Below, in pieces: positions 53,297 through 63,078 of a stretch of DNA of 64,000 nucleotides. How positions within the stretch are numbered: the stretch's first letter is position 1; the number at the start of each line of letters is the position of its first letter. The DNA is from Anaerolineales bacterium (GTDB lineage Bacteria; Chloroflexota; Anaerolineae; 4572-78; J111). The DNA lies in assembly GCA_020634935.1 (NCBI GenBank), contig JACKAT010000030.1, positions 1 through 64,000 on the forward strand. Direction: 5' to 3'. The notes under the pieces were generated by a model that did not search any database, had not been told where the DNA came from, and worked only from the letters and a program-made list of their open reading frames with translations. The position numbers were made by a program, and so were the translations under genes.

Positions 53297-55699
53297 TTAC
53301 TCGCTGGGTTGGCCGAGTTGAACCGGCTCCGGCAGCGTTTCAGCGCCGATATTGATCAATTCGTCGCCGATAAAATAGTACAGGCCGATCAATAATTTAT
53401 ACGAACCGGGCGGTGTGTTTTCCGGAATGGGCAGGTCGTAATGGGTGAGCATGATCTCTTTGCGATCCAACTGGGAGAAGCCCGGCTGAGGAGCGACATC
53501 AACCCCGCTTATCCGTTGACCGTTTTCATCCAGCAGTTGGATAAATACCGTGTAGTCGTTGACGGCGGCTGGCCAGGCTTGCCAGGCCAGATCGATCAGC
53601 AGCCGGTGGTTTTCCAAGCGACGGTCGATGCCGCGTAGCTTGAGAAAATGCACGGTGTAATCCAACGGCTGAAAATGATCAGGCATAGTTAGCCGGCGAG
53701 CTTTGACCATCCCAATGGTCCGATCACCCACGCGCAGTTCGTACTCGGCGCGAGGTAGGTCAGCCGGTAGAGCGAACTGATGGCGGCTAACGACCACGCC
53801 GGGAGCCGGCTCGACGACGAGGCCAGGCGCGTCAAGGGCCGGTTCGCTGTCGGGCAGGTGTAGGGTTAGGGTGATCGGCCGGTCGCCCGTCGTTGAGATC
53901 GCATCGGCGGGCCACAGCAGATCGACTGCATAGGATTCGCCAATCGGCGCATAAATGGAGGCAGGTCGATAGGCCAGCGGCCCGGCCCCTTGGCTGGTCC
54001 TGGTAACCGGCGTCATCGCCGGCCCCTGATAAATCTGCGCGTAGTCGATGCCATTCAGTCGAACGTGATGCAGCGCGCCTTGATGTTCGAAATAACGCAG
54101 GATTTCCGTTGAGGGGTAGCCGCTTTGCGACTGCTTGATGTAAAAGGTCACGTAGTCCAGCTCCGGGGAATCTGGCGACGCAATCTGGCCTTGGAAAAAT
54201 GGGTGGAGCGTGGCCGTGTAGCGCGCCCCGACCTGATCGACATACGTCTCCGGTTGGGCGTCGAGCCAGCGGCCGACCTCATCCATGCCCTCGCCCCAGC
54301 CGATTCTAACCATGTGCGGGGCGGTCATCGCGCCGCCGAGCAGCGGGTTGTAATAGGTGAAATAATAAGGCGCGTACAGGAGGGTCAGCACTATCGCCGC
54401 CGCCCCCAACCCGGCCAGAACGAACGCCGGCTGAAATCGACGCAGTAGATACAGCCAGCCCCAAGCCGCTACAAAACCGAGTGCCGGAAAGGTGGGTAAG
54501 CTGTAACGCGGGCTGCGTTTGACGCCCAGACTCATAAATAGGCCAAACAGCAGCGCGAAGAGCGCCAGCCAAAATAGATCATTTTTGATAAGGCGGTTAA
54601 GCGTAATTGTCCGCCGCCGAAACATCTGCCACCCGCCAATACCGGCTAAGATCAGGCCGATGGTCACCGGCAGGCTGAGTTTGTACGCCCCGTTGACCAA
54701 ATAATAGCTGTACCCCAACTTCGGGATGGTCACAAAGGGCTGAATATCGGCGTCTTCCAGGCCGGCGGACGAGAGAAAGGCGTTGTTGATGACATCCCAT
54801 GTTTTGCCCAGCGGATCGACCCAGGCGGCTGGCCAGCCCGCGATAAACGCCAGCCACAGCGAACCGCCCCACACCAGTAAACCGAGGCTCCAAAATTTGA
54901 GCCGAGCGCGGTTAACCCATACATCGGCCACGGCGATCAGGCCGACGAACGGGATGAGGAACATAGCCGTGGCCTTGCTGAGAACGCCCAGGCCAGCTAA
55001 CCCGCCGGATAGGATGAGCCAGACCCAGGGCATTGCCCTCACCCCAAATGAAGGAGTCTCCCCTTTAGAGATAGATGTCTGGAGCATCAAAGCTTGCTTT
55101 GATCGTGTTTGACAAAGCAAGCTTTTTCGCTCCGATACATTTAAAGCCTGCCTGGCGCACAAAAACGACAGCAATGAGGCCATCATCAACATTGTCACCA
55201 GAGCGTCGTGGCCAATGATGCGCGATACTGATAGCAGGTGCGGATCGGTCAGCAAAAACAGCGCGCCGAGCAGAGCTAGGGGACGCGGCCATAATTTGCG
55301 CGTAAGGCCGTAGATCACAGCCGCCATCGCCGCCGTAAACAAGGCCATCGACCAGCGCATAATGATCAGAATATCAAGATCGACTTTGTTTCGGGAGAAG
55401 GAGAGCAGCCATTCTAAAAACGGGCGCTGGATATCGGCCTGGTGAAGCTGGTAGTAGACAGCTAAACTGGCCGATCCCAACCAGGTGGTGGTCACGCCGG
55501 GTGTCAGCCAAACCGAGGTGCCGGGGTAGTTGCCGGTTAGATAGGCATGCAGGAATACGCCGGAGCGGTAGACCCAGTTGTGTTCGTCGGCGGTGACGAA
55601 GTGAGCCAGATCGGTGGCGCGCAGCCACAGGGCCAGCCCAAAAAGCAACAATGTGATCAGCCCGTCGATTGCGAAGCTGGTGCGGTTGGTATTTGCCAT
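53297..55699 (-). CDS. GT39-like membrane glycosyltransferase with in-frame palindromic insert
   Basis: An 800-residue GWGEG-subfamily protein: acidic loop VTADEHNWVYRSG, GVKRSPRYSLPTFPALG, APYYFTYYNPLLGGA, IGWGEGMDEVGRWLDAQP, FYIKQSQSGYPS, LNGIDYAQIYQG. Two beta-sandwich modules close it (VDLLWPADA; LLIDLAWQAWP with YTVFIQLLDENGQ). Residues about 180-222 form an extra stretch between two helices that relatives lack; it includes a DNA palindrome. ATG 55699 is preferred over the in-frame TTG 55708. It is the first gene of the array, 53 bases after metW; whether the array has its own promoter is not clear. Confidence 0.84.
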   Translation of the reverse strand: MANTNRTSFAIDGLITLLLFGLALWLRATDLAHFVTADEHNWVYRSGVFLHAYLTGNYPGTSVWLTPGVTTTWLGSASLAVYYQLHQADIQRPFLEWLLSFSRNKVDLDILIIMRWSMALFTAAMAAVIYGLTRKLWPRPLALLGALFLLTDPHLLSVSRIIGHDALVTMLMMASLLSFLCARQALNVSERKSLLCQTRSKQALMLQTSISKGETPSFGVRAMPWVWLILSGGLAGLGVLSKATAMFLIPFVGLIAVADVWVNRARLKFWSLGLLVWGGSLWLAFIAGWPAAWVDPLGKTWDVINNAFLSSAGLEDADIQPFVTIPKLGYSYYLVNGAYKLSLPVTIGLILAGIGGWQMFRRRTITLNRLIKNDLFWLALFALLFGLFMSLGVKRSPRYSLPTFPALGFVAAWGWLYLLRRFQPAFVLAGLGAAAIVLTLLYAPYYFTYYNPLLGGAMTAPHMVRIGWGEGMDEVGRWLDAQPETYVDQVGARYTATLHPFFQGQIASPDSPELDYVTFYIKQSQSGYPSTEILRYFEHQGALHHVRLNGIDYAQIYQGPAMTPVTRTSQGAGPLAYRPASIYAPIGESYAVDLLWPADAISTTGDRPITLTLHLPDSEPALDAPGLVVEPAPGVVVSRHQFALPADLPRAEYELRVGDRTIGMVKARRLTMPDHFQPLDYTVHFLKLRGIDRRLENHRLLIDLAWQAWPAAVNDYTVFIQLLDENGQRISGVDVAPQPGFSQLDRKEIMLTHYDLPIPENTPPGSYKLLIGLYYFIGDELINIGAETLPEPVQLGQPSE
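55075..55140. repeat. Palindromic element inserted in-frame in a GT-C gene
   Basis: A perfect 13-bp stem AAAGCTTGCTTTG (55089-55101) / CAAAGCAAGCTTT (55113-55125) with an 11-base loop, extended outward by GGAGC (55081) / GCTCC (55129) and ATGT (55075) / ACAT (55137). It lies inside the coding region of the minus-strand glycosyltransferase gene at residues about 186-208 and keeps the frame open. Confidence 0.8.
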
Positions 55700-55752
55700 A
55701 AGCCTCAATTATAGAGGTCGGTCGGAAAGAGTAAAATTTGTATAGGTGAAAG

Positions 55753-56373
55753 TTATTGGTGAGCGGCCGGCGGGGGAAGAGACCCATTCCCCAGGGCGAA
55801 AATAGCCGTGGTGGCCAGCAAGTTTTTGAATTTGCTGTAGGTACAGGGTTGAGCGCCGGCCAGATAAATCTGGCGGTCGATGGAGAAGTTTTGCTGGCGA
55901 CAGAAGCGGCTAAAGTCGGTGATGGTGAAGGCTTGCCAGCGCGGCGCGGCGTACCAGGGTTGGGGTAAATCCGGCGCTTGGGGAATGCGGCCGGTCAGTA
56001 GGAGATGCAGCCGGCAGCGCCAGTATCCCCAATTGGAAAAACTGACGATACCCTGCCGCCCAACGCGCAGCATCTCACGGACAATTCGGTCGGGGTTGTC
56101 CACATACGGCAGGGTTTGGCTGAGGATAACGTAATCGAAGCTGGCGTCGGGATAATCGGCCAGCCCTTCTTCCAGATCGCCCTGGCGAACACTCAGACCG
56201 CGCTTGACACAGGCCAGCACGCCGGCCTCGCTGAGCTCGATGCCCCGCCCGCGCACCTGTTTTTTTTGCACTAAATATTCCAACAAAGCGCCATCGCCGC
56301 AGCCCAGGTCGAGGACTTTGCTGCCGTTGGGGATCAGTTCGGTGATGGATTGCAGGTCAGAGCGAAGCATCAT
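55753..56373 (-). CDS. metW: MetW methyltransferase-like protein
   Basis: A 206-residue class I methyltransferase of the MetW family. The SAM-binding motif is VLDLGCGDGALLEYL at residues 20-34, followed by GRGIELSEAGVLACVKRGL, GDLEEGLADYPDASFDYVILSQTLPYV and VSFSNWGYWRCRLHLLLTGRIP, all typical of MetW. In many bacteria MetW works with MetX in making O-acyl-homoserine. The ATG overlaps the metX stop (ATGA), which agrees with this. Its exact biochemical role in the family is not settled. Confidence 0.93.
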   Translation of the reverse strand: MMLRSDLQSITELIPNGSKVLDLGCGDGALLEYLVQKKQVRGRGIELSEAGVLACVKRGLSVRQGDLEEGLADYPDASFDYVILSQTLPYVDNPDRIVREMLRVGRQGIVSFSNWGYWRCRLHLLLTGRIPQAPDLPQPWYAAPRWQAFTITDFSRFCRQQNFSIDRQIYLAGAQPCTYSKFKNLLATTAIFALGNGSLPPPAAHQ

Positions 56374-57593
56374 GCGGAAATGGCGGAGGGGGTGGCATTG
56401 GTTTCAGTTAGGTTCGGTTCTGCTTCAGGCTCAGGTAGAGCAACAGCTTCTTCGCGGCCTAATCGCCCCAGAAAACTGCCCAGCAAGTTGGTCATGGTCT
56501 CGACTTCTAATAGAAAAGCGTCGTGACCCCAACTGCTTTTGATATCCAAGTAGGTTACATCGGCTTCAGCCGCGTGGAGTGCGCTGACCAACTCTTTGCT
56601 GTGGTAGCTGGGGTAGAGCCAATCACTGGTGAAGCTGACCACCAGGAACTTAATGTGGGTCGAGTCAGCAAAGGCGGCGGCCACAGAGCCGTGGACAGCG
56701 CATAGGTCAAAGTAATCCATCGCCTTGGTAACGTACAGATAGCTGTTGGCGTCGAAGCGGCGGGTGAAATTGTGGCCGTTGTATTTGAGGTAGCTCTCTA
56801 TCTCAAATTCCGTTTCGAATTCGTAGCCGTATTGCTCGATGTCTTTTAGACGGCGGCCAAATTTCTGGTGCATCGACTCATCGCTGAGGTAGGTGATATG
56901 GCCGACCATGCGGGCCACGGCCAGCCCGGCATCCGGTTTGTGATCGGATAGGTAATAGTCGCCGCGATTCCAGTAGGGATCGGCGTAGATGGCCTGCCGG
57001 CCAACCTCGCTCAGCGCAATTAGCATGGGGCTGTGACGTGAGGTAGTGGCGATGGGAATAGCCGCTTTAAGCCGCTGCGGATGGTGAGCCGCCCACTCTA
57101 ATACCTGCATCCCGCCCATCGAGCCGCCGGCCACGCACAGCAGTTGGTCGATGCCCAGGTGATCGATCAACTTGACTTGGGCGCGGACCATATCGCCAAT
57201 GGTGACCACCGGAAAGTTTAAGCCGTAGGGTTGGCCGGTGGCCGGGTTGAGACTGCTCGGCCCGCTGGAGCCGTAGCAGCTACCCAACACATTGCTGCAA
57301 ATGACAAAGAAGCGGTTGGTGTCGAAGGCTTTGCCGGGGCCGATGCAGTTATCCCACCACCCCGGCTTGGGGTCGTCTTGGTCAAGGGTATGATACCCGG
57401 CCGCATGAGCGCTGCCACTAAGGGCGTGGTCGATCAAAATCGCGTTAGAGCGATCGGCGTTCAGCCGCCCGTAAGTTTCGTAGGCAACATCAACGGGTTG
57501 GAGCGTGGCCCCGCTTTCTAATTGGAACGGCTGGTCTTTAGAAAAGGTGAAGATTTGGGGTTTAACAAGCCCTACGGAGTCATCGGGAATCAT
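56370..57593 (-). CDS. metX: Homoserine O-acetyltransferase (MetX)
   Basis: A 407-residue alpha/beta hydrolase-fold acyltransferase that acylates homoserine. The nucleophile elbow is GGSMGGMQVLEWA with Ser near residue 158; the triad is completed by Asp in FTSDWLYPS and His in SSWGHDAFLLE. Family marks DVAYETYG, HALSGSAHAAG and PGKAFDTNRFFVICSNVLGSCYGSSGP are present. The last 35 residues are low-complexity. Acetyl versus succinyl donor cannot be told from the motifs alone; the neighbouring metY fits O-acetylhomoserine. It follows metY after 143 bases. Confidence 0.94.
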   Translation of the reverse strand: MIPDDSVGLVKPQIFTFSKDQPFQLESGATLQPVDVAYETYGRLNADRSNAILIDHALSGSAHAAGYHTLDQDDPKPGWWDNCIGPGKAFDTNRFFVICSNVLGSCYGSSGPSSLNPATGQPYGLNFPVVTIGDMVRAQVKLIDHLGIDQLLCVAGGSMGGMQVLEWAAHHPQRLKAAIPIATTSRHSPMLIALSEVGRQAIYADPYWNRGDYYLSDHKPDAGLAVARMVGHITYLSDESMHQKFGRRLKDIEQYGYEFETEFEIESYLKYNGHNFTRRFDANSYLYVTKAMDYFDLCAVHGSVAAAFADSTHIKFLVVSFTSDWLYPSYHSKELVSALHAAEADVTYLDIKSSWGHDAFLLEVETMTNLLGSFLGRLGREEAVALPEPEAEPNLTETNATPSAISA

Positions 57594-57621
57594 GGCTTAC
57601 GGTTTCTCTATTGTAAGGAAA

Positions 57622-57717
57622 AGACCTGACAGGTTTTTAACTACTAGCTTTGACTAACCATTAGTCCAATCGGACCGGATCGTTCTCTTAAATGTCATTC
57701 GGAGACCTGCCAGGTCT
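57622..57717. repeat. Two AGACCTG-type palindromes in the metY-metX gap
   Basis: AAGACCTGACAGGTTTTT (from 57621) contains the palindrome ACCTG-A-CAGGT, and AGACCTG-C-CAGGTCT (57703-57717) is a perfect 7-bp inverted repeat. They lie 65 bases apart in the 143-bp gap between metY and metX. They could be two ends of one repeat unit, a hairpin affecting the transcript, or regulator sites. Confidence 0.55.
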
Positions 57718-57736
57718 GAATTTTAAGTTATACGAC

Positions 57737-59026
<1,290 letters not shown>

Positions 59027-59098
59027 TGTTAGTATCTCTCCTTGATAATTTGATAAACGAATCATCTCGCTAAGGCTAACTGGCGACAAAAATAAATG

Positions 59099-59186
59099 GG
59101 TCCAGTTTCCTTAAATGTGCGAGGCGCCACCAGGCTAGCCCGCTTGTTTGATAGGCTTTCTCAATCAAACAGCTTAAACTGGACCA
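59099..59186 (-). promoter_or_regulatory. Structured leader element between riboswitch terminator and metY
   Basis: GGTCCAGTTT (59099-59108) pairs perfectly with AAACTGGACC (59177-59186). Inside is a second hairpin GTTTGAT / ATCAAAC around 59139-59167. On the transcript the 3' arm of the outer stem can instead pair with a downstream CCAGTT, so two exclusive structures are possible. A U-rich stretch follows. I do not recognise it as a known riboswitch. Confidence 0.45.
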
Positions 59187-59197
59187 ATCTAATGGAC

Positions 59198-59228
59198 AAA
59201 ATAAAACCCTCTCCAAAAAATGAGAGGG
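59198..59228 (-). terminator. Riboswitch-controlled intrinsic terminator
   Basis: On the transcript CCCTCTC (59228-59222), an 8-base loop, GAGAGGG (59213-59207), then UUUUAUUUU. The 5' arm, read as CCTCTCAT, is complementary to AUGAGAGG at the 3' side of the riboswitch P1 stem. SAM binding, by fixing P1, would free this hairpin and stop transcription. Confidence 0.9.
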
Positions 59229-59250
59229 ATTGTTTGGCCATGACACCCAC

Positions 59251-59374
59251 CTCTCATCTTCCAGAATTATTCTGACGGAATTGGCACCCTGGCCCATCAG
59301 GCGGATCGATTACCAACCTATGCCGGGTTGCCGAGGTTTCATCGGGCCGTTCCCTCCACCTCTCTGGATAAGAG
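59251..59374 (-). promoter_or_regulatory. SAM-I riboswitch (S-box) aptamer of the metYXW operon
   Basis: P1 is CTCTTATC (59374-59367) with GATGAGAG (59258-59251), 8 bp including one G-U. Conserved aptamer segments are AGAGAGGTGGAGGGA at the 5' side, GGCCCGATGAAACC with the kink-turn and pseudoknot region, CGGCAACC, and GGTGCCAATTCC (59288-59277). The order and spacing fit the S-box class. The aptamer begins about 20 bases after the predicted start, and is followed by a competing terminator, so high SAM should switch off metY, metX and metW. Confidence 0.95.
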
Positions 59375-59399
59375 CACTCTTTTCGATTGTTGAGGGGTG

Positions 59400-59428
59400 A
59401 ATATAGTACCGTAACTATTTTTTGTCAA
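59400..59428 (-). promoter_or_regulatory. Sigma70-type promoter for the met operon
   Basis: On the minus strand TTGACA (59428-59423), 17-bp spacer, TATATT (59405-59400); predicted start near 59393, just before the SAM-I aptamer. The adjacent stretch 59429-59657 carries no gene and no feature I can support. Confidence 0.85.
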
Positions 59429-59657
59429 ATAGCGTTTTTATATTATGGCAAGGCTAAAGATAGCAACAAGGTGACGGCCACTTGGGCAAAATGCTCATCT
59501 GCTCGACGAAATTTTAGCCATGCTGTTTATATGCGTAGCCGCTATAATGATCGTATTCGTAGGTTAAAAGTATTATAAAATTGAGTTTTATTGTAACCAT
59601 ATTCATGATATACTGGAATATACACATATTTGACGACCGTTGCAACAAGATTTACTC

Positions 59658-62423
59658 ATGACCGGAACCATGTCCAACATTCAGCAAAGTACCTCAGTTG
59701 ACGTTCAAAAAATTCTGGAGCAGTTAGCCGCCCGGCCCGTGCAAGTCATTGCCGAACAATGGCCTGACCTCAATCCCGATGACGTTCAGATAGCCTTGGC
59801 CTATGCCGCCTCTCTGGCCCGGCAGTCGTCTGAGCCTCCGGCCAGTCCGGCCCCATCCATTGCTAGTGAAGCCGCCGCCAATCTCAATTTGAATAAAGTG
59901 TTGGTTGTCGATGATACCGAAGACAATTTGCTGCTGATGAAGTACATTTTTAAGAAGAGTGATTTTACTTTACTCACTACCTCTGACCCCAGAGAAGCCC
60001 TTGCTTTAGCCAAAACGGAACGACCGGCTCTAATTGTTAGCGATGTGCAAATGCCGCGCATGAGCGGGTTTGATCTGCTGCAGTCGCTCAAAGCCGACGC
60101 TGTCACGCAAAATATCGCTGTTATATTGGTTACGGCTTACCATCGCAGTTCGGGGCATGCCAGCCAGGGGCTAAATAGTGGGGCCGATGATTATATCCAA
60201 CGGCCGTTCATGCCTGATGAATTTATGTCGCGGGTAGAGGCGGTCATTCGGCAGAAACGGGCCGAAATCGAGACTCGCCAGCAGGCGCATGGCGCCGTCC
60301 AGCGCAATATTCGGCTGCAATGGGTTAATGAATTGGCCTTAGCCGTTAACTCCTCGCTGGAATTATCGGAGATTTTTGTCTCCTCGATGCAGAAGCTGTC
60401 GCAGTTGTTGCAAGCCGAAGCGGTATCCATTGTCATGATTGTGCCGGACCGCCAGGCGTTAATTATTAATTTCGCCTCCCGAACCGGCAGCAGCCTATCC
60501 GTGCCGCTTGACTTTGATTTAGCCGGACAGAGCGCCACCCGCCCTGTTGAAAAAATTGTGGCATCGATTGTCTCCCATACCTTTAACCAGCATGCCCAAA
60601 GACTGGGCGTTAACGCTCTACCCGGCGACCATACTGTGCAGGTCATCCCTATGCACAGCAAAGAGCGGTTGGTGGGGGCTATTGCGATCATCGACAAACA
60701 AGGGGAAAAGCTGAATGACGCCGATTTGATCATGCTCAATTCGGCGGCAGGGATTATTGGCGTAGCTATGGAAAATGCCCGGCTGTTGGAACAAGCCCAG
60801 CAGCAGGTTGATGACCTGATCGCCCTGACCGAAATTGGCCGAGCCCTCACCTCTAACCTTAATCTCGACCAAGTTCTGAAACAGACCACCTTGTTTATTC
60901 AACGCTCACTCCAATGCGAGGCTGTTTCGCTGTGGCTGCTCAGTGACGATAAAAAAGAACTGCTTTTAACCACGGCCTCCGGAGTAGGTTCCGAGCTGGT
61001 CACGGGTTTTCGTATGAGCATCGACCAGGGGATTGCCGGCCACGTGGCTACCACAGGCGAATATTACATTTCGACGGATCTGACGCAAGATAAGGTTCAT
61101 TTTAATAACGTCCCCAACCAGGCTAATTATACGCCTCGTTCAATTCTATCGGTTCCGGTTCAGGCCAAGGGCCAGATTATCGGCGTCATGCAAGCGCTTC
61201 ACCAAAACAGCCATTGGTTTAGTTACGAGCATTTGCGGTGGTCATACCCTGTCGCTAATTTTGTGGGGATTGCGGTTGAAAATGCTCGCCTTTTTCAAAA
61301 AGTACAGGCCTTTAGCCGCCATTTGGAGCAGATGGTTTCGGCTCGCACCAAGGAACTGGCCGAAGAAAAAGAAAGAACCGAGGCTATTCTGGCCAGCATG
61401 GCTGATGGCCTGATCGTCTTCGACGCTGAAAAAGGGATCTTAACGGCTAATAAAGCGGCTGAACAGATGCTTGACTTTAAATTAGCCGCATTTAAGGGCC
61501 AGCCGGTCGGGCCGGAACAGTTAAAAAACCCTATTTGGAACTGCATTAACGATATTATTAATAACGATGAGTTAATTACCACCGCCGTGGTCGATGCCCC
61601 GGACCCGCAAACCGGAGCGGTGCTATCGATTCAAACCCATTCGGCCAAAGTTCGCAACGAATACGGCCGTTTAATTGGAACCGTCATTGTGCTGCGGGAC
61701 ATTACCGCCTTGACCGAGGTTGAGCGGATGAAATCTCGCTTTATGGCCGGGGTGACGCACGAACTTAAAACACCGCTATCTATTATTCGATTGCATTCCA
61801 AAAACCTGATTGCTTATGGCGAGCGATTACCCGCGCCCAAACGGAATAGCCTGCTGAACGCTATTCAAAGCCAGGCCCATCTACTGGGTACCCTCATCGA
61901 AGATATCCTGGAACTGTCTCGGTTTGACGCCGGCATGATTGAAACCAAACGCGAGCGAATCGATCTCCGGCTCATCATCGATAAACTCATCAATGATTTA
62001 CGGCCGCTGGCCGAGTCGAGTCATATTATGCTAGAATGGCACAAGCCGGCAGTTGAATTGGCCTTGATGGCCGATGCCCTTCAGATCGAGCGGGTTAGCC
62101 GCAATCTGATCGACAATGCTATCAAATATACGCCAAGCGGCGGGAAGATTAAGGTCACTGGTGGGGTGAATACTATTAAAGGGAAAGAATTTGTCTTTTT
62201 ACAAGTGACGGATACCGGCATGGGCATTCCAGCCGATCATTTATCCAAAATTTTTGAACGATTTCATCGCGTTGATCCGTCCCACACTATTCCCGGTACG
62301 GGCTTGGGACTGGCTATTGTTAAGGAAATTGTGAATACTCACGATGGTGACATTCACGTCGAAAGCACCCTGGGTCAGGGCAGCACCTTCACGGTTAGAC
62401 TGCCTGGCCCCAAAGAATCTTAA
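59658..62423 (+). CDS. Hybrid histidine kinase: receiver, two GAF, PAS, HisKA, HATPase
   Basis: A soluble kinase of about 921 residues. The receiver at the N-terminal end (residues about 80-205) has VLVVDDTEDN, phosphoacceptor Asp in LIVSDVQMPRMSG, and Lys replaced in IQRPFMPDEF by Arg. Two GAF domains follow (each closing with AMENARLLEQ or AVENARLFQK), a coiled coil, a PAS domain (MADGLIVFDAEKGILTANKAAEQML), HisKA with the acceptor His in GVTHELKTPLSII, and a HATPase (NLIDNAIKYTPSGGK, DTGMGIP, GTGLGLAIV). The start could be ATG 59658 or 59670. It pairs with the receiver gene 19 bases downstream. The Arg in place of Lys may impair switching of its own receiver. Confidence 0.92.
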   Translation: MTGTMSNIQQSTSVDVQKILEQLAARPVQVIAEQWPDLNPDDVQIALAYAASLARQSSEPPASPAPSIASEAAANLNLNKVLVVDDTEDNLLLMKYIFKKSDFTLLTTSDPREALALAKTERPALIVSDVQMPRMSGFDLLQSLKADAVTQNIAVILVTAYHRSSGHASQGLNSGADDYIQRPFMPDEFMSRVEAVIRQKRAEIETRQQAHGAVQRNIRLQWVNELALAVNSSLELSEIFVSSMQKLSQLLQAEAVSIVMIVPDRQALIINFASRTGSSLSVPLDFDLAGQSATRPVEKIVASIVSHTFNQHAQRLGVNALPGDHTVQVIPMHSKERLVGAIAIIDKQGEKLNDADLIMLNSAAGIIGVAMENARLLEQAQQQVDDLIALTEIGRALTSNLNLDQVLKQTTLFIQRSLQCEAVSLWLLSDDKKELLLTTASGVGSELVTGFRMSIDQGIAGHVATTGEYYISTDLTQDKVHFNNVPNQANYTPRSILSVPVQAKGQIIGVMQALHQNSHWFSYEHLRWSYPVANFVGIAVENARLFQKVQAFSRHLEQMVSARTKELAEEKERTEAILASMADGLIVFDAEKGILTANKAAEQMLDFKLAAFKGQPVGPEQLKNPIWNCINDIINNDELITTAVVDAPDPQTGAVLSIQTHSAKVRNEYGRLIGTVIVLRDITALTEVERMKSRFMAGVTHELKTPLSIIRLHSKNLIAYGERLPAPKRNSLLNAIQSQAHLLGTLIEDILELSRFDAGMIETKRERIDLRLIIDKLINDLRPLAESSHIMLEWHKPAVELALMADALQIERVSRNLIDNAIKYTPSGGKIKVTGGVNTIKGKEFVFLQVTDTGMGIPADHLSKIFERFHRVDPSHTIPGTGLGLAIVKEIVNTHDGDIHVESTLGQGSTFTVRLPGPKES

Positions 62424-62442
62424 ACCAATTAAGGAGCGTGTT

Positions 62443-63027
62443 ATGGATACCACGATACAGGACCAAAAATCTCTCATTATGGTCGTTGACGACAACCCTG
62501 AATTTCTTGACGGAATTGAACTAACGCTTGAAATGGAAGGGTTCAAGGTTTGGACAGCTAATAATGGCAAAGCTGCCTTGGAACAGCTTGAGAAAGCATT
62601 TTTACTTAAACAGCGTACCGGTGGTTCCGGTATGGAAGGCTTACCGGATTTGATCCTGGCCGATATTATGATGCCGGAAATGGATGGCTATGAATTCTAC
62701 GATAAGGTTCGAGCCAACCCCTTCACCAATCATATCCCCTTCATTTTTCTCACTGCCAAATCAGGGGATGAAAATATCCGGCAGGGCAAGGAACTGGGAG
62801 CAGACGACTATTTTTCCAAGTTAGCCCCGCCGGAAGATCTGCTGGCGAGTGTCAGAGGTAAAATCAAACGGATTGAACAACGCCGGCAAATTAACGAGGA
62901 AGTGGTGGGGGACCCCACTAAATCGTTGATGAGCGGCTCATTCGTGGCCATTGCCGTCATCGGCTCACTGGTGATGGCGGCCTTTTGCCTGGGCATTGCC
63001 TTTGCCACCGGCTTTTTAGGTTTGTAA
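62443..63027 (+). CDS. Single-domain response regulator with C-terminal membrane anchor
   Basis: A 194-residue protein; ATG 62443 has AAGGAG 6 bases upstream. Residues about 10-150 are a receiver: VVDDNPEF, phosphoacceptor Asp in LILADIMMPEMDG, Thr in IFLTAKSG, and Lys in YFSKLAPPEDL. A 15-residue insert (KQRTGGSGMEG region) lengthens the loop before the Asp strand. After a charged helix, the last 28 residues form one membrane helix (FVAIAVIGSLVMAAFCLGIAFATGF). There is no DNA-binding or enzymatic output domain. It follows the hybrid kinase closely and is its likely partner. Tail anchoring of a receiver is unusual. Confidence 0.9.
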   Translation: MDTTIQDQKSLIMVVDDNPEFLDGIELTLEMEGFKVWTANNGKAALEQLEKAFLLKQRTGGSGMEGLPDLILADIMMPEMDGYEFYDKVRANPFTNHIPFIFLTAKSGDENIRQGKELGADDYFSKLAPPEDLLASVRGKIKRIEQRRQINEEVVGDPTKSLMSGSFVAIAVIGSLVMAAFCLGIAFATGFLGL

Positions 63028-63046
63028 ACTAAGCGGTTACTCATAT

Positions 63047-63078
63047 AAAAAACCTCGGCAGAGATGCCGAGGTTTTTT
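63047..63078. terminator. Bidirectional intrinsic terminator
   Basis: AAAAAACCTCGGCA (63047-63060), loop GAGA, TGCCGAGGTTTTTT (63065-63078): a perfect 14-bp inverted repeat with T runs on both strands, between the convergent receiver and dioxygenase genes. The dioxygenase stop codon overlaps its end. Confidence 0.95.

Noticed and set aside
59110..59150. T-box riboswitch before metY
   Set aside because: The only resemblance is a TGGTGGCGCC stretch; no specifier loop or stem I is found and a SAM-I riboswitch already explains the leader.
59387..59578. 63-codon plus-strand open frame upstream of the hybrid kinase
   Set aside because: It overlaps the met promoter, lacks a ribosome binding site and gives a product without features.
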